Program-made: the position numbers and the translations under genes
In this document: positions 6,964 through 16,977 of the stretch, one piece after another
How positions within the stretch are numbered: the stretch's first letter is position 1
How the letters are laid out: each line of letters starts with the position of its first letter
Notes under the pieces: generated by a model
The model's database searches: none
What the model was told of the DNA's origin: nothing
What the model saw: only the letters and a program-made list of their open reading frames with translations
Assembly (NCBI RefSeq): GCF_005503555.1
Contig: NZ_SCNG01000007.1
Location: 176,181 to 240,180, forward strand
Source: Rudaea sp. 3F27F6
Lineage (GTDB): Bacteria; Pseudomonadota; Gammaproteobacteria; Xanthomonadales; Rhodanobacteraceae
Length of the DNA stretch: 64,000 nucleotides
Reading direction: 5' to 3'

Positions 6964-9900
6964 TTACGTCGCACTGATGGAAACCCGGTTACCTGACCGT
7001 TGCTTGCGTGGCGTCCGCAGCAAGCGGTAAACGACCGGAATCACGAACATCGACAGCAACGGTGCAGTGACCATGCCGCCGACCATGGGCGCTGCGATTC
7101 GCTGCATGATTTCCGAGCCAGTGCCGTGGCCGAGCAGGATCGGCAGCAGGCCGGCGAGGATCACCGCCACCGTCATCGCCTTTGGCCGCACACGTTGGAC
7201 TGCACCTTCGTGAATCGCAGCAAGCAGCGTTTCCGCGGTCTCGGGCTCACCCGCGGCCAACCGCCGTTCCCACGCGTGCTTGAGATACAGCAGCATGACC
7301 ACGCCGAACTCCGCGGCGACGCCGGCGAGCGCAATGAAACCGACTGCGGTGGCGATCGACATGGCGTGCCCGAGCAAATACATGAACCAAAATCCGCCAA
7401 TCAGCGCGAACGGCACGCCGGCCAGGATCAACGCAGCTTCGTCGAGACGGCCGAAGGTGAGATAGAGCAGGACGAAGATGATCAGCAGGGTTGCTGGAAC
7501 TACGACTTTCAATCGCGCCATCGCATGCTCGTAGTATTCGAACTGCCCGGACCACGCGACCGACACGCCCGCGGGCAGCTTCACCTCGCTCGCGACACGC
7601 CGGCTCATCTCTTCGACCACCGCCGGCAGGCTGCGTCCGCGCACATCGACGTAGATCCAGCCGGACAGGCGTGCATTCTCGCTGCGAATCATCGGCGGGC
7701 CGTCGGCCACGTCGATCTTCGCGACGCTACCGAGCGTGATTTGGGCGCCGGCCGGAGTCACGATCGGCAGCTCGCGCAGACGCGCCACGTTGTCGCGCAG
7801 TTCACGCGGGTAGCGCACGCTGATCGGAAAGCGTTGGCGGCCTTCAATCGTCTCGCCGACGTTTTCGCCACCGATCGCCGAGGACACGACGCTCTGCACA
7901 TCGGCGATATTGAGTCCATAGCGTGCGGCCGCGGCGCGATCGATATCGACGTCGACGTAACGTCCGCCGCTCAGGCGCTCGGCAAACGCGCTGGTCACGC
8001 CGGGCACGGTTTTGGCGACGCGCTCGATCTCTCTTGCCGCCGTATCGATCGTGGCGAGATCGGGGCCGCCGACCTTAACGCCGATCGGACTCTTGATGCC
8101 GGTGGCGAGCATGTCGAGGCGATTGCGGATCGGCGGTACCCAGAGATTGGTCAGACCGGGCATGTGCACCGCATGGTCGAGCTCGTCGATCAGTTTCGGC
8201 ATCGTCATGCCCGGGCGCCACTGATCCCTGGGCTTGAAACGCACCGTGGTCTCGTACATCTCCAGCGGTGCGGGATCGGTTGCGGTTTCCGCACGGCCGG
8301 CCTTGCCGAACACGCTCGCAACCTCGGGCACCGTTTTGATCATGGCATCGGTCTGCTGCAGTATTTGTTGCGCCTTGCCGGCGGATAGGCCCGGTAGCGC
8401 GGTCGGCATATAAAGCACGTCGCCCTCATCGAGTGGGGGCAGGAATTCACCGCTGAGTTGAGAAATGGGCCATGCGGTCGCCAGCAATGCGACCAGTGCA
8501 ACCACAAGGGTCATGCGCGGCGCGCGCAGCGCGGCGTCGAGAGCGGGCTCGTAGATCGCGATCAGCCCACGCGTGATCGGGTTCTTGCGCTCGTCCGGAA
8601 TACGCCCGCGAATCCACCAGCCCATCAGCACCGGGATCAGCGTCACCGACAGCCCGGCCGCCGCGGCCATTGCATAGGTCTTGGTGAACGCGAGCGGACC
8701 GAATAGCCGGCCCTCCTGCGCTTCGAGCGTGAACACCGGTACGAACGACAGGGTGATCACGAGCAGGCTGAAAAACAGCGCGGGTCCGACTTCACTCGCC
8801 GCGTCGGCGATGAGGCGCCAGCGCTCATCGTTCCGCAATTCCTCATCCGCATGCGCGTGCTGCCATGCCTCGAGATGCTTGTGCGCGTTCTCGATCATCA
8901 CGATCGCTGCATCGACCATCGCGCCGATCGCGATCGCGATACCGCCGAGTGACATCAGGTTCGCGTTGATGCCTTGCAAATGCATCACGATGAACGCGGC
9001 GAGCACGCCGAGCGGCAGCGCGATGATCGCGACCAGCGCCGAGCGCAGGTGAAACAAGAACAGCACGCAGACCAGAGCGACGACGAGGAATTCTTCGAGC
9101 AGTTTGCCGGACAGATTCTCGATCGCGCGGCCGATCAGTTGCGAACGGTCGTAGGCTTCGACGATTTCGACGCCGGTGGGCAGGCTCGCGCGAACGGCCG
9201 CTAGTTTGGCTTTCACGGCCGTGATCGTCGCCTGCGCATTCTTGCCCGAGCGCATCACGATGACACCGCCGGCAACTTCGCCTTCGCCGTTCCAGTCGGC
9301 GATGCCGCGCCGCATTTCCGGGCCGAGCTGGATGCGAGCCACATCGCCGAGCAGCACGGGCACACCGCCCGCGCCGGTCTTGAGCGGAATGGCGCGAAAA
9401 TCATCCAGCGACTTCAGGTAACCCGAAGCGCGGACCATGTATTCGGCCTCGGCCATTTCCAGCACGGCACCGCCCGCTTCGCCATTCGCCTTTTGCACGG
9501 CGTCGATGACCTGACCATGCGTGACGGCGTAGGCGCGTAACCGATCCGGATCGAGCACGATCTGGTATTGCTTGACCATGCCGCCGACGCTGGCGACCTC
9601 GGCGACGCCGGGGACGGTTTTCAGTTCGAAGCGCAGAAACCAATCCTGCAGCGCGCGCAGTTGCGCAAGATCATGCTTGCCAGTGCGATCGACGAGTGCG
9701 TACTCGTAAATCCAGCCGACGCCGGTCGCGTCCGGACCGAGTTCGGCACGCGCTCCCGCGGGCAGGCGCGACTGCACCTGGCTCAGGTATTCGAGCACGC
9801 GCGAACGCGCCCAGTACAGGTCGGTGCCGTCCTCGAACAGCACGTAGACCAGCGAATCGCCGAAGCTCGAATAGCCGCGCACGGTCTTCGCGCCCGGCAC

Positions 9901-10125
9901 CGACAGCATCGTCGTGGTCAGCGGATAGGTGACCTGATCTTCGACGATCTGCGGCGCCTGGCCCGGCCAGCTCGTGCGCACGATCACCTGCACGTCGGAC
10001 AGGTCCGGCAACGCATCGACCGCCGTCTGTTTCAGCGAGTACACGCCCCACGCAGCGAGGAACAGCGCCGCGAGCAGCACGAGAAAGCGCTGGCGGATCG
10101 ACCAGCGGATCAGGTTTGCGATCAT
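6964..10125 (-). CDS. cusA: Cu(I)/Ag(I) efflux RND pump CusA
   Basis: The 1053-residue protein has the full heavy-metal RND architecture of 12 membrane helices and two large periplasmic loops. The proton-relay acid Asp405 lies in [16 protein letters not shown], and the three copper-binding methionines fall at Met573, Met623 and Met672, the same positions as in the E. coli CusA structure. [15 protein letters not shown] also matches the copper/silver branch rather than the zinc/cobalt branch. It works as a trimer with CusB and an outer-membrane channel to expel copper and silver. Its ATG overlaps the cusB stop by four bases. Confidence 0.95.
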   Translation of the reverse strand: MIANLIRWSIRQRFLVLLAALFLAAWGVYSLKQTAVDALPDLSDVQVIVRTSWPGQAPQIVEDQVTYPLTTTMLSVPGAKTVRGYSSFGDSLVYVLFEDGTDLYWARSRVLEYLSQVQSRLPAGARAELGPDATGVGWIYEYALVDRTGKHDLAQLRALQDWFLRFELKTVPGVAEVASVGGMVKQYQIVLDPDRLRAYAVTHGQVIDAVQKANGEAGGAVLEMAEAEYMVRASGYLKSLDDFRAIPLKTGAGGVPVLLGDVARIQLGPEMRRGIADWNGEGEVAGGVIVMRSGKNAQATITAVKAKLAAVRASLPTGVEIVEAYDRSQLIGRAIENLSGKLLEEFLVVALVCVLFLFHLRSALVAIIALPLGVLAAFIVMHLQGINANLMSLGGIAIAIGAMVDAAIVMIENAHKHLEAWQHAHADEELRNDERWRLIADAASEVGPALFFSLLVITLSFVPVFTLEAQEGRLFGPLAFTKTYAMAAAAGLSVTLIPVLMGWWIRGRIPDERKNPITRGLIAIYEPALDAALRAPRMTLVVALVALLATAWPISQLSGEFLPPLDEGDVLYMPTALPGLSAGKAQQILQQTDAMIKTVPEVASVFGKAGRAETATDPAPLEMYETTVRFKPRDQWRPGMTMPKLIDELDHAVHMPGLTNLWVPPIRNRLDMLATGIKSPIGVKVGGPDLATIDTAAREIERVAKTVPGVTSAFAERLSGGRYVDVDIDRAAAARYGLNIADVQSVVSSAIGGENVGETIEGRQRFPISVRYPRELRDNVARLRELPIVTPAGAQITLGSVAKIDVADGPPMIRSENARLSGWIYVDVRGRSLPAVVEEMSRRVASEVKLPAGVSVAWSGQFEYYEHAMARLKVVVPATLLIIFVLLYLTFGRLDEAALILAGVPFALIGGFWFMYLLGHAMSIATAVGFIALAGVAAEFGVVMLLYLKHAWERRLAAGEPETAETLLAAIHEGAVQRVRPKAMTVAVILAGLLPILLGHGTGSEIMQRIAAPMVGGMVTAPLLSMFVIPVVYRLLRTPRKQRSGNRVSISAT

Positions 10126-11675
10126 GGCTTCGCCCCCTTCGCCTCGTCGAGTGTCGCGATCTTGACGATCTCAAAGTCACCGTCGGCGTTGCGCACGAAA
10201 CTGAAACTGACGCGCTGGCCAGGGCGAATCGACGGCGTCGCGAGCTTTGCCGGCACGACAAAACCCATCGTCATCGCGCCCATGTCGAGCGAGGGAATGG
10301 CATCCGCTGCGATCGACCAATGCGTGCCGTCGATGCTCACCACCTTGCCGGTGGCGAGATGTTGTTCGGGTGCCGCGACCTTGCTCTCGTCCGCTTTGTC
10401 CTTGCCCATGTCCATCTCCTTCATGTCCGAATCCGTCTTCATCTCGCCGCTGCCGAGGCGTGCCAACGTGCCGGAGAGACTAGCTTCCGAATCGATCAGG
10501 AACTGGCCCGAGAGCACGATGTCCTCGCCGTCCTTGATTCCATCGAGCACGGCGGTCTTGCCGCCGGCTTGTGCGCCGAGGCGCACTTCCTGCGCGCGGA
10601 AGCGGCCCTTGCCTTCGGCGACGATGACGACATTGCGCGTACCGGTCTCGATCACTGACTCGCTCGGTACCAGCACTTGCGTCGCGGGCGCGGGGGATGC
10701 AACTTCGACGTTGGCGAACATGCCCGGCGCCAGCCGATGCTGCGGATTGGCGAGCACGACGCGCGCGCGTTGCGTGCGTGTCGCCGCGTCGAGGTCGGGA
10801 AGCAGTGCCTCGATCGTGCCGTTGAAGCGCTCGCCCGGGAAGGCCGGAAATGTCGCCGTCACCGTCGCGCCGGGTACCAACACTCCCGCGTCGGCTTCGG
10901 CGATGGCGGCGTTGACCCAAACCGTATCAAGGCCGTTGAGCGTCATGATCGGCGCGCCCATCGCGACACTCGCGCCGTCACGCACCGAGAGTTCGGCGAC
11001 GACGCCATCGCGCGGCGCGGCGATCGCGAAGCGTAGTTGCGCGCGGCCGCTGCGATCGAGCGCCCGGATCGAGCCCTCGTCCATGCCGAGCAACACGAGA
11101 CGCTGGCGTGCCGCGCTGCGCAGCGCATCAAGGCCGTTGCCATTCGTTCGGTGCAAGGCGAGATAGTCCTCCTGCGCAGCAGTCCAGTCCGGCGCAATCA
11201 CAGTCGCCAGCGCCTGCCCACGTTTCACCTGGGTGAGCGGCGCACGCACCTGCAGTTGCTCGACGATGCCAGCAACGCGACTCGAGACCGTCGTGATCGC
11301 ACGTTCATCGAAGGCAACGATGCCGGTAGCACGAATGCTGCGCGAAAGCGTTCCACGTTCGGCACGCGCGGTGCGCACGCCGAGGCTTTGGGTCAGGCGT
11401 GGATCGATCGCCACGGTGCCCGCGTCGGAACTGCCGCTTTCGCCGGCATATTTCGGTACGAGTTGCATGTCCATGAATGGCGATTTGCCCGGATGATCGA
11501 AATGCTGGTCCGGCTTCATCGGGTCATACCAATACAGCGCCTGTTTGCCGCCGGCCGAGGTGGATGTCGAAGCGGGCGCAGATGCCGAGGTATTGTGGCG
11601 CGCGAGCAAGAACGTGATCGCGCTACCGAGCGCAAATGCGACAAGGGCAACAAGAACGATGGTCGGTTTACGCAT
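10122..11675 (-). CDS. cusB: CusB adaptor with C-terminal CusF-like domain
   Basis: The 517-residue periplasmic adaptor starts with one membrane anchor (residues 6-25). It is followed by a heavy-metal-binding domain ([20 protein letters not shown], residues 48-67, then [10 protein letters not shown]), the barrel-sandwich and helical hairpin region, and a C-terminal CusF-like copper chaperone domain (about 440-517, [16 protein letters not shown]). A Met/Asp-rich linker ([16 protein letters not shown]) joins them. In E. coli CusF is a separate protein, so here chaperone and adaptor are fused. It links CusA to the TolC-like channel. Four-base overlap with cusA and three bases after cusC. Confidence 0.93.
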   Translation of the reverse strand: MRKPTIVLVALVAFALGSAITFLLARHNTSASAPASTSTSAGGKQALYWYDPMKPDQHFDHPGKSPFMDMQLVPKYAGESGSSDAGTVAIDPRLTQSLGVRTARAERGTLSRSIRATGIVAFDERAITTVSSRVAGIVEQLQVRAPLTQVKRGQALATVIAPDWTAAQEDYLALHRTNGNGLDALRSAARQRLVLLGMDEGSIRALDRSGRAQLRFAIAAPRDGVVAELSVRDGASVAMGAPIMTLNGLDTVWVNAAIAEADAGVLVPGATVTATFPAFPGERFNGTIEALLPDLDAATRTQRARVVLANPQHRLAPGMFANVEVASPAPATQVLVPSESVIETGTRNVVIVAEGKGRFRAQEVRLGAQAGGKTAVLDGIKDGEDIVLSGQFLIDSEASLSGTLARLGSGEMKTDSDMKEMDMGKDKADESKVAAPEQHLATGKVVSIDGTHWSIAADAIPSLDMGAMTMGFVVPAKLATPSIRPGQRVSFSFVRNADGDFEIVKIATLDEAKGAKP

Positions 11676-11678
11676 GAC

Positions 11679-12977
11679 TCAATGCTCCAGATGATTGGCG
11701 TAGGCGAACCGAAGCGTCGCCCAGGTCTGGCCGAGCGTGTTCAGCAGCTCGGTGTAGGCAACGCGCTGCTCGACCGCACTGTCGAGCGCGGACAACGCGG
11801 CCTGGGCATCACCGCGACCGCCGCGGTAGGCCGCCAACGCCGCATCGGCCCGTGCGTCGCCGAGCGGCAGCAATTCCTTCTCATAGCGCTGTGCGCGACT
11901 GACCGCGCTGCGCCAGGCCGCAAGGGTCTTGGTCAGTTCCGCGCTGTGCATGCGCACGGCGTCGGCACGTTCGGCCTGGACTTGCATCAGCGCCGCCTGC
12001 TTGGAGGCGATGAGCGGATCCTGCCGGCGCGAGGCGAACAGAGGCAGCGGCACGCGCAGTTCCAACGAGATCATGTTCGAGTAGCGCGGACCGCGCTGCG
12101 CGTAGTCGAATTCGAGCGACCAGTCCGGCTTCTTTTCGGCGCGAGCCAAGGCCACCTCGCTCGACGCGGCGTGTTCGGCCGCATCGAACGCCAGCAGTTC
12201 GCGGTGCTCGCCGATGTGTGCGAGCAGGGTATCGGGGTTGCGGCCCAGATCGTCGAAGTTCGGCGCTTCTCCGAGCGTGCGGTCGCGTGCTTCGGGCAAC
12301 CAGCGTCCGAACTCGGCACGTGCCTCGTCGACCTCGCGCTGCGCCTGGTCGATGCGGTCTTCCAGCATCACCCTCGTCGCCTCGGCGGCGATGCCGTCGG
12401 CGGCGCTGGCGCGCCCGGCGCTGAGTGCCGCTGCGGCCGCGCCGACCTGTGCTTGAGCGCGCGGACGCAGCGAGGTGAGCAGTTCCAGCCGGCGCTCGAC
12501 CGCCTGCCGCGCGATCCAGGCCTTGGCGACGCCTTCGCGTACGGCAAGCCGCTCGTTCGTCAACAGCGCCTGTTCGCGGTCGGCGGCAGCTTGGGCACGC
12601 TGCGTACGCGCCTCACGCTTTTCTCGGCGAGGGAAGGACTGCATGACGCCGACCTTGCGCATGGTCATGAAGTCATCGGTCAGACTGAACGCATCGCCCT
12701 TGTTCACCGGCAGGTTGTCGATGCCGGCGATCAGTTCGGGATCGGGCAATTCGCCCGCCGGCCCGATCGCCTGCGTGGCCGAGTCCGCTGCGGCGCGTCG
12801 GGCCGCGATGGCGGGAGCCTGTCCCTCCGCGATACGGACCGCTTCTTCGAGTGAAAGCGGCCCGCTCGGTTGAGCAAGCAGCCAGGTGGGAAAAAGTATC
12901 GACGCGCCGGCGAAAGCTACGCGCAGAATGGCGCGCCGCACAGGGCGTCGCTGGGTAAACGTGCCAGGGGAAAACAT
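11679..12977 (-). CDS. cusC: TolC-family outer-membrane efflux channel CusC-like
   Basis: The 432-residue protein has a signal peptide (ILFPTWLLAQP) and the two repeats of long alternating helices typical of TolC family members (LSLEEAVRIAEGQAPAIAAR early, ELTKTLAAWRSAVSRAQRY late). It is somewhat shorter than TolC, as usual for metal efflux channels. It would form the outer-membrane duct of the Cus pump. GGAG lies nine bases before the ATG. It is the second gene of the copper operon, just upstream of cusB. Confidence 0.88.
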   Translation of the reverse strand: MFSPGTFTQRRPVRRAILRVAFAGASILFPTWLLAQPSGPLSLEEAVRIAEGQAPAIAARRAAADSATQAIGPAGELPDPELIAGIDNLPVNKGDAFSLTDDFMTMRKVGVMQSFPRREKREARTQRAQAAADREQALLTNERLAVREGVAKAWIARQAVERRLELLTSLRPRAQAQVGAAAAALSAGRASAADGIAAEATRVMLEDRIDQAQREVDEARAEFGRWLPEARDRTLGEAPNFDDLGRNPDTLLAHIGEHRELLAFDAAEHAASSEVALARAEKKPDWSLEFDYAQRGPRYSNMISLELRVPLPLFASRRQDPLIASKQAALMQVQAERADAVRMHSAELTKTLAAWRSAVSRAQRYEKELLPLGDARADAALAAYRGGRGDAQAALSALDSAVEQRVAYTELLNTLGQTWATLRFAYANHLEH

Positions 12978-13046
12978 ACGAACTCCAACAACGAAAAGCC
13001 GCAGGACCGCACAGGCGTGCGGAATCGGATCAGTCGTTGCTGAAGC

Positions 13047-13427
13047 TCAAATCTGGAAGGTGCAGTGCTGAATCGAAAGTGGCGGCGCGGCGGCGCGGGC
13101 CGTGATTTCGCAGACGGGGGCGGGTGCGAAAGCACTGGGCTGCCACGATGCCGCACGCAGCCAAGTGGTCGGTGGCAACAGCGCCGGCGGCACCGTTGGC
13201 TGCGCCGCATGATCCGAGGAGGCGGACTGCGGATGGCAGTGATCCTGACAGCGCGCCTTGTCGCTCGACGCAGCCCGCTCGCAATCCGGCATGTCGGACG
13301 AAGCCGCCATTGTGGGGCTCATCGACTCGGTCGGACAGACATACGCCGCCGTAGCGACCTGCTGGAACAGCAGGCCCAGGAGCGCAATTAGCGCAATCCA
13401 GCGGCGGTGGCGTGGGCGGACGAACAT
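13047..13427 (-). CDS. small exported Cys-rich protein heading the copper operon
   Basis: The 126-residue protein begins with a signal-like hydrophobic segment (WIALIALLGLLFQQVATAAYVC). The next part carries Met, Cys and His in suggestive groups (CPTESMSPTM, CERAASSDKARCQDHCHP), fitting a periplasmic copper-binding protein of the DUF2946 style. The C-terminus is Pro-rich and ends in SIQHCTFQI. It lies 69 bases before cusC and is the first gene of the operon. The ribosome site is weak. Confidence 0.55.
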   Translation of the reverse strand: MFVRPRHRRWIALIALLGLLFQQVATAAYVCPTESMSPTMAASSDMPDCERAASSDKARCQDHCHPQSASSDHAAQPTVPPALLPPTTWLRAASWQPSAFAPAPVCEITARAAAPPLSIQHCTFQI

Positions 13428-14045
13428 TCTGCGAGAAAAGAAAGGGGTTCGGAGGTAATCCTTACATCTTCGTCGCCATAGGGCAAGAAAAGTTCAGCCC
13501 CACATCGTGCTTGGCCACCTTTCGCCACTGAGTCGAAACGGGATGCGACGGTGCCGTCACCGGACAGATCTCCGGCCCCGTGCAAAACGAACAGCAAGAA
13601 ACTGTTGCCGTGCAAAAATCACCGACAGCCACAACTATCCTCAGGGCCGCACAGGCCGCATTCGATTTATTGCGAGGTCCGGTCCGGCGGAAATTTTCCG
13701 TTCTTCGTCCTTACGCTCACTGTAACGATCGACCAGCAGGGTGGCGTGCGGACGCAGCAGGATCGTGAAGCGCACGAGCTCCTCCATTACGTCGACGATG
13801 CAGACGATGCGCCAAAGCCGACCGAATCGAACCTACGCGTTCGGCGCGCTCAAGCCGATCCTCGTCGGCTGTCTGCTGCGCGTGCGCGCCTGTCTTGCCG
13901 CACTGCGCGACGCACTCGACGCCATCGTGCGCAGCCGCTGCCGCATCCAGCCGGGGCGAAGCTATCCGAGGGCGCGTCGTGTCAAGCCGCATGCACATTC
14001 CAATTACAAGCTATGCTGTTGAGGTGGGCTTAAGTTCGGAGCATT
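13428..14045. other. no confident gene; copper-operon promoter side and element scar
   Basis: The first 100 or so bases must hold the copper-operon promoter. No regulator gene (such as cusRS or cueR) lies beside it. The rest (13520-14045) carries only short frames and no recognisable domain, and ends abruptly in a pstB fragment. It reads like a junction where sequences of different origin were joined. Confidence 0.5.
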
Positions 14046-14225
14046 GCCGATCAAAGCGGTCACTTGCTTCTCGGCCACCGGCAAATGAATGTCGCGCAGC
14101 GCGTGATAGTCGTTGTAGTAGAAGTCGAGTCCACGAGCGACGAGCTTCGATGGATTGGCCACTTTGGGTGGCTCGCCGTAGATGGTGGTCACTGCCGGCG
14201 AGGCCATGCGAGCATGGTCGTTCAC
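14046..14225 (-). pseudogene. pstB: pstB fragment (N-terminal 60 residues)
   Basis: The frame opens with a start and about 60 residues of a phosphate ABC-transporter ATPase (SKLVARGLDFYYNDYHALRD, then VTALIG), stopping just before the Walker A Gly/Ser/Lys loop. After ALIG the frame reads NAPNLSPPQQHSL and stops, unrelated to PstB. The ATPase is therefore cut at about 14045 and cannot work. It still overlaps the end of the pstA fragment by four bases, as in an intact pst operon. Confidence 0.85.
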
Positions 14226-14569
14226 GAACTGGCTCCCTTACGCGAAAGAATGGCACGCGACAGAATGCTGAGCAGCAGCACGAAAAGCGTCACCACGAAA
14301 GCGCCGGCCCAGGCCAGCGAGTGCCAGGAGTCGTACGGACTCATGGCGTACTGAAAGATCACCACCGGGACGCTCGCCATCGGTGTGTTGAGGCTGTTGG
14401 TCCAGTACTGGTTGTTGAGCGCCGTGAACAGTAATGGCGTGGTTTCGCCGCTGATACGGACCAATGCCAGTAGCACGCCGGTCAGGATACCCGGCAGTGC
14501 CGAGCGGTACAGCACCTGAAGCGTGACTTTCCACTGCGGAATGCCCAGCGACAGCGCAGCCTCGTGCAT
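14222..14569 (-). pseudogene. pstA: pstA fragment (C-terminal part)
   Basis: About 115 residues of the end of the phosphate permease PstA remain: HEAALSLGIPQWKVTLQVLY (the cytoplasmic EAA-type loop), then GILTGVLLALVRISGETTPL and the last membrane helices (VTLFVLLLSILSRAIL). A normal PstA is near 280-300 residues, so the N-terminal half is missing and the break is near 14580. It precedes alpA of the conjugative element. Confidence 0.85.
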
Positions 14570-14614
14570 CTGGCGGTGATCGTGATCACTCGGTGGTCTC
14601 TTGGTCTGTACCTG

Positions 14615-14824
14615 CTATGTGTGCAGTAGAGTGCCGCGCGACACGTCGATTTTCTTTTGCAGCCATTGATCGATTTCCAGTTCCACCCAGCCTGCGGCGC
14701 GATCACTGAGTTGAACCTGAGTTGGGAAGCACCCCAGCGCGATTAGGCGATAAATCTGACTCCGGCTCAAACCGGTCTTCTGCAGCACGTCAGGCAGGCG
14801 AAGCATGCGGATCGGCAGATTCAT
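14615..14824 (-). CDS. AlpA-family regulator / excisionase-like protein
   Basis: The 69-residue protein has the AlpA winged-helix signature: MLRLPDVLQKTGLSRSQIYR, then ALGCFPTQVQLSDRAAGW and a C-terminal helix (VELEIDQWLQKK). AlpA proteins sit near one end of integrative elements and either activate the integrase gene or act as excisionase. AGGAG lies before the ATG at 14824. No integrase is next to it; the pst fragments are there instead, so its usual partner may be lost or elsewhere. Confidence 0.85.
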   Translation of the reverse strand: MNLPIRMLRLPDVLQKTGLSRSQIYRLIALGCFPTQVQLSDRAAGWVELEIDQWLQKKIDVSRGTLLHT

Positions 14825-15176
14825 CGGCACGCTCCTGCGTTCGCTGCGAATGGAACACGTTTCATCGGAATGAGTACGAAGTGGCTCTGATAAAATGTAC
14901 GTGTGGCGGCAGTCGGATGACGCGGGCCGTCCCAATCTGGGCCATCTGCCGTATACCATTCGTCCGTTATTATCCACTGGAGGAATTGCGAGGTAGCGAA
15001 GTTCGTCTCGATGTGCACAATGCCTTGCGACATGCGATCGGCATGCTCGATCGGGGTACGGATTCCACTATCGGGGACGTTGTCGCGCGCAAATGCGGTC
15101 GACGGCCGACGACGCCGGCTATCCAGCGTTGAAGCAACGGGGGGAATGTTTTTCACGAACATGACCAAGGTTGGCA
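14825..15176. promoter_or_regulatory. divergent alpA / luxR promoter region
   Basis: These 352 bases separate two divergently transcribed regulators and must hold both promoters. A short inverted repeat, ATGTT-N7-AACAT (15146-15162), lies just upstream of the luxR start. I see no gene. Confidence 0.4.
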
Positions 15177-15938
15177 ATGATGGAGATGAATCGGAAAACA
15201 GACATCGGACTCGATCTGGATCTGACGTATGCGGTGGCACACGCCGCGAACGCAAAGGATTTGCGCACAGTGGCTGAACGCTTCTGTTCGGTAAATGATT
15301 TTTCTTACTGGATTTACGCCTTGGCCGGGCCGGACAAGGCCATCACCAACTACCCCGATGAACTGGTCGATGTCTACGCCGAGAATCGCTGGCACTGCGG
15401 GGGCGACCCGTTGATCGATGCGATCCACCGACAGCATCGGGCATTGTCTTGGGATATTGAGTCGATCTCGGCTCCCGCTCGTTCGATGGATATGGCTCAA
15501 CGCGAGCTTATGGATCGCCGGTGGGAAGTGGGGGCGCGAACCGGCGTCAGTGCACCAGCCTACGATCGACGCGGCAATGCCTTCGACTATGCCCTGGTAT
15601 CGTTCTCTCGCGATCACGCGCTGAGCGAGATCGCCCAACGGCATCACGAGGTGCAAGTGCAACTGCTCGCCGCCTACTTTTTGAGCGCGGCGCAACACAT
15701 TTTCGGTGAGCCAAACGCGCCATCCGAATCGGAGCCAATTACTCTGACCCCGCGAGAACACGAATGCCTGTCCTGGGTGGCGCTTGGCAAGTCGAGCTGG
15801 GAGATCGGCCAAGTGCTCGGCATCGCCGAAGCAACCGTCAATTTCCATTTGGGAAACGCCGCCACCAAACTTGAGGTGCGCGGACGGACTTGTGCCGTGG
15901 CCAGAGCCATCCGTCGGGGCCTCATCAACCCGACGTAA
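15177..15938 (+). CDS. LuxR-type quorum-sensing regulator (LuxR solo)
   Basis: The roughly 253-residue protein has an N-terminal autoinducer-binding domain and a C-terminal LuxR helix-turn-helix (LTPREHECLSWVALGKSSWE, then ATVNFHL). Pocket residues typical of acyl-homoserine-lactone receptors are present: Asp-Pro in CGGDPLID, Trp in RALSWD and Gly in ARTGVSAPAY. No luxI synthase is in the window. The ATG at 15177 was preferred to a TTG six bases before it because AAGG lies seven bases upstream. It lies at the trbI end of the conjugative element, so control of transfer by cell density, as TraR does on Ti plasmids, is a reasonable inference. Confidence 0.8.
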   Translation: MMEMNRKTDIGLDLDLTYAVAHAANAKDLRTVAERFCSVNDFSYWIYALAGPDKAITNYPDELVDVYAENRWHCGGDPLIDAIHRQHRALSWDIESISAPARSMDMAQRELMDRRWEVGARTGVSAPAYDRRGNAFDYALVSFSRDHALSEIAQRHHEVQVQLLAAYFLSAAQHIFGEPNAPSESEPITLTPREHECLSWVALGKSSWEIGQVLGIAEATVNFHLGNAATKLEVRGRTCAVARAIRRGLINPT

Positions 15939-15945
15939 CCGAGGT

Positions 15946-16200
15946 TCAATCCTTTGCGCGAGTCCGCTTCGTGGCCGATTTGGCTGCTTTCCCGAAGTCG
16001 CCACTCTGCAATTTGTCGAGATTGAGCTTGTGCAGCTTCTCCCAACCTCGGATGTAATCGCCCGCCAGAGTGTCAAGCAGTTCGAACAACGGAATGCCCT
16101 GCAAACCCGCAATCGTCTTGAGCCTCGCCCGCGTCTGCTTGTGCATGAGGGTATAGACCTTCTGCAGCTTACGGCGGCTGACGGCGGCGGGGTGTTCCAT
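15946..16200 (-). CDS. small conserved-looking element protein
   Basis: The 84-residue basic protein is largely helical: RRKLQKVYTLMHKQTRARLK, then GIPLFELLDTLAGDYIRGWEK, ending in a Lys/Arg-rich tail (AKSATKRTRAKD). The early part could be a ribbon-helix-helix DNA-binding domain, but I cannot confirm this. The ATG at 16200 is preceded by GAGAAG at good spacing; a longer in-frame start lacks one. It ends only seven bases beyond the luxR stop, converging with it. Confidence 0.55.
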   Translation of the reverse strand: MEHPAAVSRRKLQKVYTLMHKQTRARLKTIAGLQGIPLFELLDTLAGDYIRGWEKLHKLNLDKLQSGDFGKAAKSATKRTRAKD

Positions 16201-16324
16201 GCGATCTTCTCGGGGTTCGTTAGTAGCGAACGATGGGTCGCCACAGGACGACGTTGTACCCGGAAGCTCGTTCGAGAGCAATAGCCAAAGCCGCTCATGA
16301 AATCGTCTATTTGGTCTATGCATG

Positions 16325-16528
16325 TCATTTCTGTGGCGCTCCATTCTTGGTTCGCCGCAATTCCCTCTTCAGTTCGGAACGAATCTTCTCCATATGCTGC
16401 GGCAGAGCGCGCGCCAAACGCGCGCCATACACCCGCTCAGCACCCATGGCGATGAGAAACGGATTGGGAAAATGCGCCAGCAGCGCTTCGAGGGCCAGGA
16501 TTCTGGCCTGCTTGGTGAATGGCGTCAT
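16325..16528 (-). CDS. small hypothetical protein of the element
   Basis: The 67-residue product (MTPFTKQARILALEALLAHF) is helical, with a basic C-terminus (SELKRELRRTKNGAPQK). GGAG four to five bases before the ATG at 16528 supports this start over one 15 bases upstream. It lies between the 84-residue gene and DUF2274 on the same strand. No family is recognised. Confidence 0.45.
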   Translation of the reverse strand: MTPFTKQARILALEALLAHFPNPFLIAMGAERVYGARLARALPQHMEKIRSELKRELRRTKNGAPQK

Positions 16529-16648
16529 GGAACTCCAAGGCAATCATTTGCAGGGCAAGCATTGTTCGCAGCACTCGACAGCTTGTGTACTATCAAATCA
16601 TTGAGGATGGTCTAGTTGATTCTTTGAACTGGGGAATCGTCGTTATTT

Positions 16649-16939
16649 TTATGTTTTCATTCCAACCGTTTGACTCTCGTCAACGATGCCTCGCTTTTGT
16701 CCTGCTTCATTGCGAAGGTAACGCCCGAACTCCCGATCGCGTTGCAGAAAATCCTCGACGATGGCGACGATCGTGTCGGATTCGCTCGGCGCCTGCCTCG
16801 GATCAAGGCTCTGCTGAGCGGTGTAGTACGCGATGTACGCGCGCAGCTTGGCTTCGAGCGGCGCGGTGACGTTCAGCACCTTGCGAATCTGCGCATGTTT
16901 GACGGGAATGTTCGGCAGCGGTCGGTCGGCACGAGCCAT
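16649..16939 (-). CDS. DUF2274 protein
   Basis: The 96-residue protein (LPNIPVKHAQIRKVLNVTAP, then YIAYYTAQQSLDPRQAPSES) fits DUF2274, a small family encoded just after trbI in many conjugative elements. A helical, possibly DNA-binding or assembly role has been suggested by context only. AGGAGAATTTG precedes the ATG. It begins 38 bases after the trbI stop, so it is probably the last gene of the trb transcript. Confidence 0.8.
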   Translation of the reverse strand: MARADRPLPNIPVKHAQIRKVLNVTAPLEAKLRAYIAYYTAQQSLDPRQAPSESDTIVAIVEDFLQRDREFGRYLRNEAGQKRGIVDESQTVGMKT

Positions 16940-16977
16940 CAAATTCTCCTGTGAGAGATAACGAGAAGGTGGGAACC

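Noticed and set aside
13641..13787. 48-codon minus-strand frame (MEELVRFTILLRPHATLLVD and on)
   Set aside because: It reads smoothly and looks protein-like, but there is no ribosome site, no partner and no recognised family, and it lies in the scar region. I cannot support it as a gene.
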